Origin: Ochrobactrum sp. Marseille-Q0166
Lineage (GTDB): Bacteria > Pseudomonadota > Alphaproteobacteria > Rhizobiales > Rhizobiaceae
Assembly: GCF_014397025.1 (NCBI RefSeq)
Contig: NZ_JACJUO010000002.1
Span: 473,501-537,500 of the forward strand
DNA length: 64,000 nt
Reading direction: 5' to 3'
The notes beneath the pieces were generated by a model, which saw nothing but the letters and a program-made list of their open reading frames with translations, did not search any database and was not told where the DNA came from. Made by a program: the position numbers and the translations under genes. Shown in pieces: positions 34,477 to 43,407 of this stretch (position 1 is the stretch's first letter; every line of letters begins with the position of its first letter).

Positions 34477-35193
34477 CTATCGACTGATCCAGTCGTTAAG
34501 CTCGGCTTCTGCTCGTTCCAATGCGCTGTAATTCAAAAGCTTCCGAAGCAGTGCGACTGTTACCGCACGCGAACGCAAGTTGAAACGCCCTTCGTCCGGC
34601 TCCCCTTTTTCCTGATATACGCCCAGCTTTTCGTAGAGTTGCTGTAATCTATTCTGCACGCTTCTGAGCGACAGGTTGCGTCGGCGTGCGATAACGCGAT
34701 CCGTCAGGCCAAGCGCAATATCGATCAGAATCTCATATTCGCTTTCACTGAACCCGCTGGCATGACCAAGGCTCTTCTGCTGCAAACCACGGACTTCACG
34801 ATCGATCACGCATTGCGCTTCAACAAAAATACTACGGAGCGCCAAGCGCAGCTTGTCATCGGAAGCCGATTTCAACACATAGCCGTAGGCAGCGCCTTCC
34901 GGCACGATACGCGACACACCACGCACATAGGCTTCATCTGCGTAATTCGACCAGAACAGAATGCGGGTTTCCGGGTTTTCCTTCCATATGGTTCGCGCGG
35001 CTTCAATGCCGTTGCGTCCACTCATCTGCAGGTCCATCACAATATGCGCCGCACGATGTATTCGTGCCAGCTTTTCACCGGTCGAACCGTTATCCGCTTC
35101 CAGAACAACGCTGCACTCAGGCAATGCCGCGCGAATTGCCTCACCCAGATAGGTGCGATGCAATGGATCATCCTCCACGATCAGAACCTGCAT
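34477..35193 (-). CDS. NarL/LuxR-type response regulator
   Basis: The 238-residue protein has a receiver domain (VLIVEDDPLHRTY; phospho-acceptor Asp54 in HIVMDLQMSGRNG; late Lys in YVLKSASDDKL) and a C-terminal HTH_LuxR (FSESEYEILIDIALGLTDRVIARRRNLSLRSVQNRLQQLYEKLG, about 150-195). The start at 35193 has GGAGG 5-10 bases upstream inside the end of the kinase gene, with one base between stop and start. The histidine kinase next to it is its evident partner. Likely target: the sugar-transport operon starting at 36742. Confidence 0.92.
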   Translation of the reverse strand: MQVLIVEDDPLHRTYLGEAIRAALPECSVVLEADNGSTGEKLARIHRAAHIVMDLQMSGRNGIEAARTIWKENPETRILFWSNYADEAYVRGVSRIVPEGAAYGYVLKSASDDKLRLALRSIFVEAQCVIDREVRGLQQKSLGHASGFSESEYEILIDIALGLTDRVIARRRNLSLRSVQNRLQQLYEKLGVYQEKGEPDEGRFNLRSRAVTVALLRKLLNYSALERAEAELNDWISR

Positions 35194-35194
35194 C

Positions 35195-36463
35195 CTATCC
35201 TCCAACTGGTTCGTACATTTCCGGCGGCAGGTGGATCGTCACGCATGTGCCACTGCCATCCGTATTCTTTCTGATGGCAAAGCTCGCGGAAATGAGCCGT
35301 GCCCTTGTGCGCATATTGTCGATGCCATGGCCGCTCCGCTGCGCCTGACGGTCCATACCAATACCGTCATCCATAACTTCAACGAGAAGCCGCCCCCCCT
35401 TCCCGCGCAGGCGAACGCGGATTTCTCCGGCGAGGGCATGGCGGATCGCATTGTTGATCGCTTCCTGCACAATACGGAAAAGCGAGGTCGCAACCGTCTC
35501 TTCAAGCCTGTCGGTCATGCCGTCGCTGTCGTCTTCCAGAAACCACTCGATTGAAGCGCCGCTCTCGCGAATTGAGCGGTCAAGATGGTTCTCTGTTGCC
35601 TGCGCAAAGCCGAAGAGCTGAAGCACGGAAGGTTTGGCTTCTTCGATGATCTGCCGCAAATCCTGCATACAATGCTGCAAGCCGCGGAATAAGGGTTCGA
35701 GCTGTTCGCCCGAAAGGTCTGGCGCGCGTGTCAAACGCTCGACGTGACGGGCAAGGCGCGTCAGATCAGCCAGTGTCTGATCGTGCAAATCCATGCCAAT
35801 ACGATGGCGCTCGGTCTCCAGCGCCTCCGTGAGTTTGAGTGCGCCAAAGCGTAAACCCTCCTCACGTGCGCGCGCTTCCGTTTCGACAATCGCCGAGCGT
35901 TTCGCCTGTTCAGCGGCCCTGATTGCAAAAAAATACGGCGCCAGAAGATCGGCAATCGACTGCGCGTTTTCTACATCACGCATTGAATAACTGCCCGTCT
36001 GCAAACTAGAACAGCTAAGAGCACCAATAATATCTCCCTGTGCCTTGAGCGGCACATGCAACCGGGCCTTAAGATCGTGTTCGATGATGGGCGTCGAAAA
36101 CGCACCGGCAAAATGAAAGCGCGGATCAATGCGGGCATCGTCCGTGAGCAGATACTCAACCTCTCCCGACAAGACGGTGCGAATCGGACTTCCCGACAAC
36201 AGCGCGGGCGGGTTACAGCTCCAGGCGGTCGCAATGCCGCTTTCATAAGCGATGTGAAATTTGCCATCAATCATCTTGATGCAAACATCAAGATGGTCAT
36301 AGGGCAGGATATGATTGATCTCGGCAGCAACGGCCTGAATGATGGAATCAAAATCAAGCTGTCCCGCCAATAATCTGGAGATATTCAGATAGCGGTCAAG
36401 CAGGCGCGCAGGTGCCAGTTCCAGCAAGCGACTCTCCTCCCAAAGACAGGTTGCTTTGCTCAT
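35195..36463 (-). CDS. GAF-domain sensor histidine kinase (HisKA_3/NarX-UhpB type)
   Basis: This roughly 422-residue kinase is soluble: no membrane segment is seen. A GAF-like domain lies at about residues 25-170 (INHILPYDHLDVCIKMIDGKFHIAYESG, LKAQGDIIGALSC). The HisKA_3 dimerisation box follows (ETERHRIGMDLHDQTLADLTRLARHVERL) with the phospho-acceptor His in DLHDQ, then HATPase_c (VQEAINNAIRHA, VMDDGIGMD, SGHGIDNMRTRA). The start is placed at ATG 36463 (MSKATCLWEE); the longer reading to 36532 is basic and unlike the family. A cytoplasmic signal is implied. It is divergent from the sugar ABC operon. Confidence 0.88.
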   Translation of the reverse strand: MSKATCLWEESRLLELAPARLLDRYLNISRLLAGQLDFDSIIQAVAAEINHILPYDHLDVCIKMIDGKFHIAYESGIATAWSCNPPALLSGSPIRTVLSGEVEYLLTDDARIDPRFHFAGAFSTPIIEHDLKARLHVPLKAQGDIIGALSCSSLQTGSYSMRDVENAQSIADLLAPYFFAIRAAEQAKRSAIVETEARAREEGLRFGALKLTEALETERHRIGMDLHDQTLADLTRLARHVERLTRAPDLSGEQLEPLFRGLQHCMQDLRQIIEEAKPSVLQLFGFAQATENHLDRSIRESGASIEWFLEDDSDGMTDRLEETVATSLFRIVQEAINNAIRHALAGEIRVRLRGKGGRLLVEVMDDGIGMDRQAQRSGHGIDNMRTRARLISASFAIRKNTDGSGTCVTIHLPPEMYEPVGG

Positions 36464-36741
36464 ATAATACGCCGCTTCTCTACCGGCGCGTCTTGCGGGT
36501 TCCCGCAATTTTGCTGCGTAAACCCGCAGCATGGTTGCTGCGATCAGCCTTCACAGTGCAACGCATTTGTTTCATCTTCGCTTCATCAGAAAATTGCCCG
36601 CAAGACAACAGGAAATGTCATGGGCGAGCTGATGCTGTTGAGGAGCGGCGGTGCGGGAGGTTTCGCGCCACATTCAAATTCGAACGATCCGAAGCGCTGA
36701 CAGGCGCTGCGGGGCGGATATTTGCAACTGGGAGGAATAAA

Positions 36742-37758
36742 ATGAAGCTTGGGAAAATTCTTTTGGCATCTGCAGCATTCGCCACATTGATGGCAAGCGG
36801 TAGTGCATTTGCTGACACATCATCGAAGAAGATCGCATTCTCCAACAATTACGCCGGTAACTCATGGCGTCAGGCGATGCTACAGAGCTGGGACAAGGTG
36901 ACGAAAGAAGCCGTCAGCGCTGGTGCAGTTTCTGCGGCCGATGCTTTCACCACCGCTGAAAACCAGGCCACCGAACAGGCAGCGCAAATCCAGAACATGA
37001 TTTTGCAGGGCTATGATGCCATCGTCGTCAATGCCGCATCGCCAACCGCTCTTAATGGTGCCGTCAAGGAAGCCTGCGATGCGGGCATCACCGTCGTTTC
37101 CTTCGACGGTATCGTTACCGAGCCTTGTGCATGGCGCATTGCAGTTGATTTCAAGGGAATAGGCGAAGGCCAGATCGATTATCTCGCCAAGCGTCTTCCT
37201 GAAGGTGGCAATCTGCTCGAAATTCGCGGTCTTGCCGGCGTTTCTGTCGATGACGAAATCCACGCTGGCATTCTGGAAGGCGTAAAGAAACACCCGAATT
37301 TCAAAATCGTTGGTTCTGTGCACGGCGACTGGGCGGCTGATGTTGCGCAGCGTGCGGTGGCAGGTGTTTTGCCAAGTCTGCCTAAGATCGATGCTGTTGT
37401 AACACAGGGCGGCGACGGTTACGGCGCAGCACAGGCTTTTGCCGCAGCAAAGCGCGAAACGCCGATCATCATCATGGGCAACCGCGAAGACGAACTTCAG
37501 TGGTGGAAGCAACAGAAAGATGCGAACGGCTACGAAACCATGTCGGTTTCAATTGCGCCCGGCGTTTCAACACTCGCCTTCTGGGTCGCCCAGCAGATTC
37601 TCGATGGCAAAGAAGTCAAGAAAGACCTCGTCGTGCCATTCCTGAGCGTCAATCAGGACACGCTGGATAAGGAGCTTGCCAACACCCAGAAGGGTGGCGT
37701 CGCGAATGTCGAATATTCGCTTGAAGACGCGCAGAAGGTCATTGCGGACGCAAAGTAA
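36742..37758 (+). CDS. Sugar ABC transporter periplasmic binding protein (RbsB-like)
   Basis: The 338-residue type I periplasmic binding protein has a signal peptide (MKLGKILLASAAFATLMASGSAFA). The mature protein begins with KKIAFSNNYAGNSWRQAMLQSW and contains IQNMILQGYDAIVVNAASPTALNGAVKEACDAGITVVSFDG, the hallmark of the ribose/galactose class. GGGAGGA lies 7 bases before the ATG at 36742, which fixes the start. The ATPase follows after 78 bp. The ligand is unknown; a lactonase at the end of the operon suggests a sugar or sugar acid. Confidence 0.9.
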   Translation: MKLGKILLASAAFATLMASGSAFADTSSKKIAFSNNYAGNSWRQAMLQSWDKVTKEAVSAGAVSAADAFTTAENQATEQAAQIQNMILQGYDAIVVNAASPTALNGAVKEACDAGITVVSFDGIVTEPCAWRIAVDFKGIGEGQIDYLAKRLPEGGNLLEIRGLAGVSVDDEIHAGILEGVKKHPNFKIVGSVHGDWAADVAQRAVAGVLPSLPKIDAVVTQGGDGYGAAQAFAAAKRETPIIIMGNREDELQWWKQQKDANGYETMSVSIAPGVSTLAFWVAQQILDGKEVKKDLVVPFLSVNQDTLDKELANTQKGGVANVEYSLEDAQKVIADAK

Positions 37759-37836
37759 CCTCATCACCTTATCTCCCAGGGGGTGGGCGTGTCTCATGCC
37801 TGCCCCTCCCATATATCTCCAATACAGTTCGAGTGC

Positions 37837-39297
37837 ATGGCAAATTCAATCGACAAAGGCGAAGTCGTCGCCGCACGCAATATTCGCGTGCAGTTTGGTG
37901 CGGTAAAGGCACTGGATGGCGCTGAGCTTGTGATCCATGAAGGCGAGTGTGTGGGACTTGTCGGCCATAATGGAGCAGGCAAATCCACTATCGTCAACGT
38001 CATCAATGGCGGCCTTACCCCGCACGAAGGCAGCCTTTCCTATCACGGTGAGGCAGGCCATGGCGTGGCGACAGCGCGCAGGCATGGCGTTCGCTGCGTC
38101 TTTCAGGAATTGTCGCTCTTCCCTAATCTGACAATTGCCGAAAATGTCCGCATCATGCAGCGCGACCTTGCGGGCGCCAACTGGCGCGGCAAGGCTGTTG
38201 ATCTCATAACAAACAAGCTCAATGAGATTTTCCCCGGTCACAAGATCGATTGTTCGGCAACTGTCGATGAGTTGTCGATTGCCGAACGGCAGATGGTCGA
38301 AATCGCGATTAACTTCACCGCACCCGGCATAGCCCCAAAGCTGGTCATTCTCGATGAACCGACCTCATCGCTCGATGCGGGCATTGCCGCACAGCTGATG
38401 GCCTATGTCCGTCGCTTTGTCGGCACAGGTGGTTCGGTGATCCTCATTTCGCATATGCTGGGTGAAATCCTCTCGACATCCGACCGCATCGTCGTGATGA
38501 AAGACGGCAGGGTTGTTGCCAATCGCGCCGCAAGCGATTTCACCAATCGCAGCCTTGTCGAAGCCATGGGCAGCGTCGAGCGTGAAAAAGCAGCGCGCCG
38601 TACGGCAAAAGCGGACACCTCAGGCACAGCCGTTCTCTCTGCAAAAAAGCGCTCCAATGACAACAAGCCGTTTCAGGCTTTCAAGGGCGAAGTTATCGGC
38701 CTCGCTGGGCTTGCCGGTCATGGTCAAACCAAGATGCTGCTCAATCTTTATTATGCGCGTCGGCCAAACTGGTTGCCTGCGCGCAATTGCGAGATCGCAT
38801 TTGTGGCAGGTGATCGCAGCCTCAACGGCACGTTTCCGCTCTGGAGCATCCTGCATAATCTCACCATTGGTTCGCTTGATCGTCTCTCATCGCTGAAGCT
38901 CGTCGATCAGTCACGCGAAGATCAACTCGGCGCGCAATGGAAAGACAAGATCCAGATACGCACACCGGATATGGGCAATCGCATTCTTTCGCTTTCAGGC
39001 GGCAATCAGCAGAAAGTGCTTTTTGCCCGCGCGCTTGCGACCAGCGCCAATGCCATTTTGATGGACGACCCCATGCGCGGCGTGGATGTCGGCACCAAGC
39101 AGGAAGTCTATGAAATCCTGCGCCAGGAAGCTGAAAATGGCCGCACCTTTGTCTGGTATTCCACCGAAATGGACGAGATTGAATTGTGTGATCGCGTCTA
39201 TGTCTTCCGCGACGGTGCAATCGTGACAGAACTTATCGGCGACGAAATTACGGAAAAGAACGTGCTTGCTGCATCCTTTGAGGGAGGACACGAATAA
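37837..39297 (+). CDS. Sugar ABC transporter ATPase (RbsA-type, two NBDs)
   Basis: The 486-residue tandem ATPase has in its first domain Walker A GHNGAGKSTIV (about 43-53), signature DELSIAERQMVEIAI and Walker B LVILDEPTSSLDAG. In the second domain the Walker A position reads GLAGHGQTKML without the Lys, as is usual for RbsA-type second halves, while SGGNQQKVLFARAL and ILMDDPMRGVDVG are kept. The start at 37837 (MANSIDKGEVVAARNIRVQFG) is chosen over one 54 bases upstream. The stop overlaps the permease start (TAATG). Confidence 0.9.
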   Translation: MANSIDKGEVVAARNIRVQFGAVKALDGAELVIHEGECVGLVGHNGAGKSTIVNVINGGLTPHEGSLSYHGEAGHGVATARRHGVRCVFQELSLFPNLTIAENVRIMQRDLAGANWRGKAVDLITNKLNEIFPGHKIDCSATVDELSIAERQMVEIAINFTAPGIAPKLVILDEPTSSLDAGIAAQLMAYVRRFVGTGGSVILISHMLGEILSTSDRIVVMKDGRVVANRAASDFTNRSLVEAMGSVEREKAARRTAKADTSGTAVLSAKKRSNDNKPFQAFKGEVIGLAGLAGHGQTKMLLNLYYARRPNWLPARNCEIAFVAGDRSLNGTFPLWSILHNLTIGSLDRLSSLKLVDQSREDQLGAQWKDKIQIRTPDMGNRILSLSGGNQQKVLFARALATSANAILMDDPMRGVDVGTKQEVYEILRQEAENGRTFVWYSTEMDEIELCDRVYVFRDGAIVTELIGDEITEKNVLAASFEGGHE

Positions 39298-40238
39298 TGC
39301 GTCTCTCCGCTTCATCTCTCCGCCTGCTGACGCCGGTCTTCTCGCTCGCTTTGCTGCTGGCCGCTGTTTTCTACATGCAGCCGCGTGCCATGAGTTATAC
39401 CGGCCTTAACCTGCTGTTCAATCTCGCCGTCCCGATTGCACTCGCAACAATCGCGCAGATGCTGATCATGGCAGTCAATGATCTTGATCTTTCGATGGGA
39501 ACCTTCGTGAGCTTTGTGGTCTGTGTTGCCGCGACCTATCTTAACACCGACCCTCTCATCGGTGTTCTGATCCTTGCAGCAGCAATCGCAGCCTATGCAG
39601 CACTGGGTGCCATCATCCATCTGCGCAATCTGCCATCTATCGTCGTCACGCTCGGCATGAGCTTTGTTTGGGGTGGGTTGGCGGTTCTGCTCCTTCCCTC
39701 ACCCGGTGGACAGGCCCCGGATTGGGCACGTTGGATCATGACCACAAAACCGCCATTTATACCTATGGCGATTGTCGCAAGTATTCTGATTGCCATCGTC
39801 ACGCATTTCATCGTCATGCGCACAACCTTTGGTGTGCTGATGCGTGGTGCAGGCGGCAATGGGCGTTCCATTGAGCGCGCTGGCTGGTCGATTACAGCAA
39901 TCCGCGCCGGAACCTATGCACTTGCGGCATTTTTTGCAGTGCTTGCAGGGATTGCCCTTGTGGGACTGACCACCTCGGCAGATGCCAATATTGCATTGCG
40001 CTATACGCTGCTCTCCATTGCCGGGGTTATTCTGGGTGGCGGCGAATTTGTTGGTGGCCGTATTTCTCCCGTTGGCGCAGTCATCGGAGCGCTGACTCTC
40101 ACCCTTGCGGGTTCCTTCCTCTCCTTCATGCGGATCTCACCTGACTGGCAAATTGGCGCGCAGGGTGGAATCCTCATCATCGTGCTGGCGCTTCGCCTCT
40201 TCCTCAATCGCCTTGACCGCCGGGAGAAAAAGCAATGA
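39297..40238 (+). CDS. Sugar ABC transporter permease 1 (RbsC-like)
   Basis: The 313-residue permease has 8-10 hydrophobic segments and the BPD_transp_2 pattern: LIMAVNDLDLSMGTFVSFV (about 57-75), LRNLPSIVVTLGMSFVWGG (about 105-123) and YTLLSIAGVILGGGEFVGGRISPVGAVIGAL (about 240-270). It pairs with the next permease; their 4-bp overlap indicates coupled translation. Confidence 0.9.
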   Translation: MRLSASSLRLLTPVFSLALLLAAVFYMQPRAMSYTGLNLLFNLAVPIALATIAQMLIMAVNDLDLSMGTFVSFVVCVAATYLNTDPLIGVLILAAAIAAYAALGAIIHLRNLPSIVVTLGMSFVWGGLAVLLLPSPGGQAPDWARWIMTTKPPFIPMAIVASILIAIVTHFIVMRTTFGVLMRGAGGNGRSIERAGWSITAIRAGTYALAAFFAVLAGIALVGLTTSADANIALRYTLLSIAGVILGGGEFVGGRISPVGAVIGALTLTLAGSFLSFMRISPDWQIGAQGGILIIVLALRLFLNRLDRREKKQ

Positions 40239-41182
40239 ACGCTGTCTCCGTTCTAACAAGCCGTCCATGGATATGGTCGTTCATCGCAACCATCGCGGTC
40301 TGGATCATCACCGTATTGTTTACGGGCGGCGCGGGTGCCGCAGGGCTTTCTCATGCGGCCTTCACCTTCGCATCATTTTCAGTGATTGTCGGCCTCGGAC
40401 AGATGTTCGTAATCACGCTTGGACCCGGCAATATCGATCTCTCGGTTCCTGCCACCATGACCCTTGCTGCAACATTGGCATTGAAACTGATGGATTCGCA
40501 GGACAGCATGGTGCTGGCGGGGCTTGCAGTTGCACTGCTGGTCGGCCTTGGCATTGGTGTCTGCAATTATGCGCTGATCAAGCTGCTGCGCATCCCGCCG
40601 ATCATTGCAACCCTGTCGATGAGCTTTCTTATTCAGTCAACTGCTATCTGGAGCAATCGCGGCTTACGCGTAAAGCCTCCTGAAGTTTTGGCTCAGTTCA
40701 CCACATCCTCCATCTTTGGTATCCCCAACGTTGCACTCGTGGCGCTGCTTCTGTCGATCTTAGGCTGGGTGCTTCTCAAGAAAAGCATTTATGGTCGCTG
40801 GATTTCCGCCATTGGACAAAACCCGTTTGCCGCACGCATGGCAGGCGTTCCGGTCGATGGAACACGCTTCGTCACCTATTTGCTCTGTGGGATTCTGGCT
40901 TCGCTCTGCGGCTTTCTACTTGCCTGTTTCTCGGGTGGTGCGGCACTCAATATGGGTGCTGAATATCTGCTGATGTCGATTGCCGTCGTCATCATTGGAG
41001 GCACAGCGGTCGCCGGTGGTGATTCCAATATCCCCGGCATCTGGGGTGCCGCTCTCTTCATGTTTCTCATAGTCTCCATGCTCAACACCTATGGCTTCGG
41101 TGCCGGTGTTCGTCTGGTCCTTACGGGATTGACCATCATTGCGGTGATCTTCCTTGCCAGCAGCCGCAGATCTGAGCGTTAA
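40235..41182 (+). CDS. Sugar ABC transporter permease 2 (RbsC-like)
   Basis: The 315-residue permease is a paralogue of the preceding one, with GLGQMFVITLGPGNIDLSVPATMTL (about 53-77), KLLRIPPIIATLSMSFLIQS (about 115-134) and YLLMSIAVVIIGGTAVAGGDSNIPGIWGA (about 245-273). Two distinct permeases imply a heterodimeric channel. Its stop is 24 bp before the lactonase start. Confidence 0.9.
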   Translation: MNAVSVLTSRPWIWSFIATIAVWIITVLFTGGAGAAGLSHAAFTFASFSVIVGLGQMFVITLGPGNIDLSVPATMTLAATLALKLMDSQDSMVLAGLAVALLVGLGIGVCNYALIKLLRIPPIIATLSMSFLIQSTAIWSNRGLRVKPPEVLAQFTTSSIFGIPNVALVALLLSILGWVLLKKSIYGRWISAIGQNPFAARMAGVPVDGTRFVTYLLCGILASLCGFLLACFSGGAALNMGAEYLLMSIAVVIIGGTAVAGGDSNIPGIWGAALFMFLIVSMLNTYGFGAGVRLVLTGLTIIAVIFLASSRRSER

Positions 41183-41206
41183 ACAGCATTCCCCGGAGTA
41201 ATTTCC

Positions 41207-42127
41207 TTGTCTCAGCATCCTTCGACTTACGAAATTCACGACGATCGCTTCAAGCAGATGATCGTGCCGAGTGCTGCTCTCGATGAGCTTTACAATGACT
41301 GCCGCTGGGCCGAAGGACCGGTCTGGTTTGGCGACCTGAATTGTCTTCTATGGAGCGACATTCCGAACCAGCGTATTTTACGCTGGGTGCCGGAGGGTGG
41401 CGTTTCTGTCTTCCGCCAGCCTTCGAATTTTGCCAACGGAAATACGCGTGATCGTGAAGGACGGCTGGTTTCATGCGAACACGGCGGACGCCGTGTCACC
41501 CGCACGGAACTGGACGGCAGCATCACCGTTCTTGCGGACAGCTATCAGGGCAAAAAGCTTAACGCACCCAATGACGTCATCGTGCACTCTGACGGCACAA
41601 TCTGGTTTACCGACCCGACCTACGGCATCATGGCCGATTATGAAGGATATAAAGCTGTTCCCGAACAGCCAACACGCAATGTTTATCGTCTTGATCCCAA
41701 AAGCGGTGAGCTTACAGCCGTTATAACAGACTTTCAGCAGCCGAACGGTCTCGCCTTTTCACCGGATGAAACGAAGCTCTTTGTGGCCGATAGCGCCTAT
41801 AGCCACGACGAAACGGCGCCACGTCATATCCGTGTTTTTGATGTAGTTGACGGTGGTGCGCGTGTAACCGGCGGCAAGGTTTTCTGCACGATAGATAACG
41901 GCCTGCCGGATGGCTTCCGTTTTGACACGGATGGCAATCTATGGACCAGCGCTGGCGATGGCGTGCATTGCTTTTCACCGCAGGGTGAACTTCTCGGCAA
42001 GATCAAGACGCCACAGACGGTCGCAAATATTGCCTTTGGCGGCCCACGCCGCAACCGGCTTTTCATTGCTGCAACAAAATCGCTTTATGCAGTCTATCTT
42101 ACCGTCACGGGGGCTCAGCATCCATAA
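41207..42127 (+). CDS. SMP-30/gluconolactonase-family lactonase
   Basis: The 306-residue six-bladed beta-propeller shows the SMP-30/LRE pattern: CRWAEGPVWFGDLNCLLWSDIPNQRILRW (metal-binding Glu), LNAPNDVIVHSDGTIWFTDPTYG (metal-binding Asn) and QPNGLAFSPDETKLFVADS (Asn and Asp). The start is TTG at 41207 behind CCGGAG. Such enzymes open sugar lactones in a Ca- or Zn-dependent manner. As the last gene of the sugar-transport operon it probably processes an imported or periplasmically oxidised sugar; no dehydrogenase gene accompanies it. Confidence 0.9.
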   Translation: MSQHPSTYEIHDDRFKQMIVPSAALDELYNDCRWAEGPVWFGDLNCLLWSDIPNQRILRWVPEGGVSVFRQPSNFANGNTRDREGRLVSCEHGGRRVTRTELDGSITVLADSYQGKKLNAPNDVIVHSDGTIWFTDPTYGIMADYEGYKAVPEQPTRNVYRLDPKSGELTAVITDFQQPNGLAFSPDETKLFVADSAYSHDETAPRHIRVFDVVDGGARVTGGKVFCTIDNGLPDGFRFDTDGNLWTSAGDGVHCFSPQGELLGKIKTPQTVANIAFGGPRRNRLFIAATKSLYAVYLTVTGAQHP

Positions 42128-42276
42128 AGGCTCGATCTTTAAAAGGTGCGAAAAATAATTTCTTTCCAATTTAAGTGAGACAAAATATCTGATCATGACA
42201 TCTGTGATGGACCTGGGTCATTCCGGCTGAAGGTTGTGATCGTACCACGCTCACTAAAAATGAGAAGGAATTGACG

Positions 42277-43407
42277 ATGTTCAGCCGGTTTCGTCTGTTT
42301 ATACCTATATTGGCTGGCGCGAATTTGCGCGATCGCCTGATCGCGTGTTTCGGTGCTTTGCTGGGTATTGGCCTCACAGGTTTTATCACGGCACTCCTAT
42401 TGGGGCAGTCGATGGCTCTGCCCATCATCGTTGCTCCGATTGGTGCTTCTGCGGTGCTTATTTTCGCTGTTCCGGCCAGTCCCTTGGCACAGCCGTGGTC
42501 AATCATCGGCGGCAACGTGATTTCAGCGCTGGTTGGCATAACAATTGCAAAATTTGTCGACCATCAGGTGCTCGCCAGCGGCCTGAGTGTCGGCCTTGCC
42601 ATCGCTGCCATGTCGTTTGGCCGCTGCCTGCATCCGCCAGGTGGCGCGGCCGCTTTGACAGCCGTAATCGGTGGTCCAGCCGTAACAGGACTTGGTTATC
42701 AGTTTGCCTTCATCCCTGTCGGGTTGAACTCGATAATGCTGGTTGCGCTCGGCATCGCGTTTCACAAGCTCACACGACGCAAATATCCGCATTTGCCGGC
42801 GGCAGCTCCGGTCAACACGCATAAGACCAGCGATCTTCCTGCACCTTTACGCGTCGGCTTCAATTCAGATGATGTGAACAAGGCACTGCAAACTGTCGAT
42901 GAAACTTTCGATATTGATCCCTCGGATCTGGATCGCCTGTTAAGACAGGTTGAGATGGAAGCGCTTGTTCGCACCCATGGCAAATCGCAGGCAAAGGACA
43001 TCATGTCGCGCGATGTGATTTCCATCACCGAAGATGACACGCCGGACAAGGCGAGGGAATTGCTACTCACGCATAATATCCGCACACTGCCGGTGGTCGA
43101 TGGAGCGGGTAAACTCAAGGGGACGGTTGGATTGCGTGAGCTACAGAACACCGGCGCTGATGCAGGCTCGTTGATGACCGAGGCGCTCACGGCTTCAGCG
43201 GACGATCCGGTGGTCGGACTGGTGCCACAGTTGACCGACGGACGCGCACATGCCGTTATCGTAACGGATCGCGACAATGTTGTGCAGGGTCTGATATCAC
43301 AGACAGACCTTTTAAGCGCGCTTGCCCGTTCGCTCCGTTTTCAGGAGCCAGAGCAGTCAAAGAAGCGAAAATCCCCGCTTCACCTTTTGCGCGGTGCAGG
43401 GATTTAA
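42277..43407 (+). CDS. HPP-family membrane protein with two CBS domains
   Basis: The protein of about 376 residues starts at ATG 42277 with GAGAAGGA upstream. The N-terminal HPP domain has four hydrophobic segments (LIVAPIGASAVLIFAVPASPLAQPWSIIGGN, then FGRCLHPPGGAAALTAVIGG with the His-Pro-Pro signature). A C-terminal CBS pair follows from about residue 240 (AKDIMSRDVISITEDDTPDKARELLLTHNIRTLPVVD, then DNVVQGLISQTDLLSALARSL). HPP proteins are linked to nitrite or other small anion transport in some lineages, and the CBS part probably senses adenosine nucleotides. It is a single gene. Confidence 0.88.
   Translation: MFSRFRLFIPILAGANLRDRLIACFGALLGIGLTGFITALLLGQSMALPIIVAPIGASAVLIFAVPASPLAQPWSIIGGNVISALVGITIAKFVDHQVLASGLSVGLAIAAMSFGRCLHPPGGAAALTAVIGGPAVTGLGYQFAFIPVGLNSIMLVALGIAFHKLTRRKYPHLPAAAPVNTHKTSDLPAPLRVGFNSDDVNKALQTVDETFDIDPSDLDRLLRQVEMEALVRTHGKSQAKDIMSRDVISITEDDTPDKARELLLTHNIRTLPVVDGAGKLKGTVGLRELQNTGADAGSLMTEALTASADDPVVGLVPQLTDGRAHAVIVTDRDNVVQGLISQTDLLSALARSLRFQEPEQSKKRKSPLHLLRGAGI

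Noticed and set aside
37758..37836. Possible attenuator between the sugar binding-protein and ATPase genes
   Set aside because: Only an imperfect GC-rich pairing (GGGGTGGGC with GCCTGCCCC) is seen; too weak to list.
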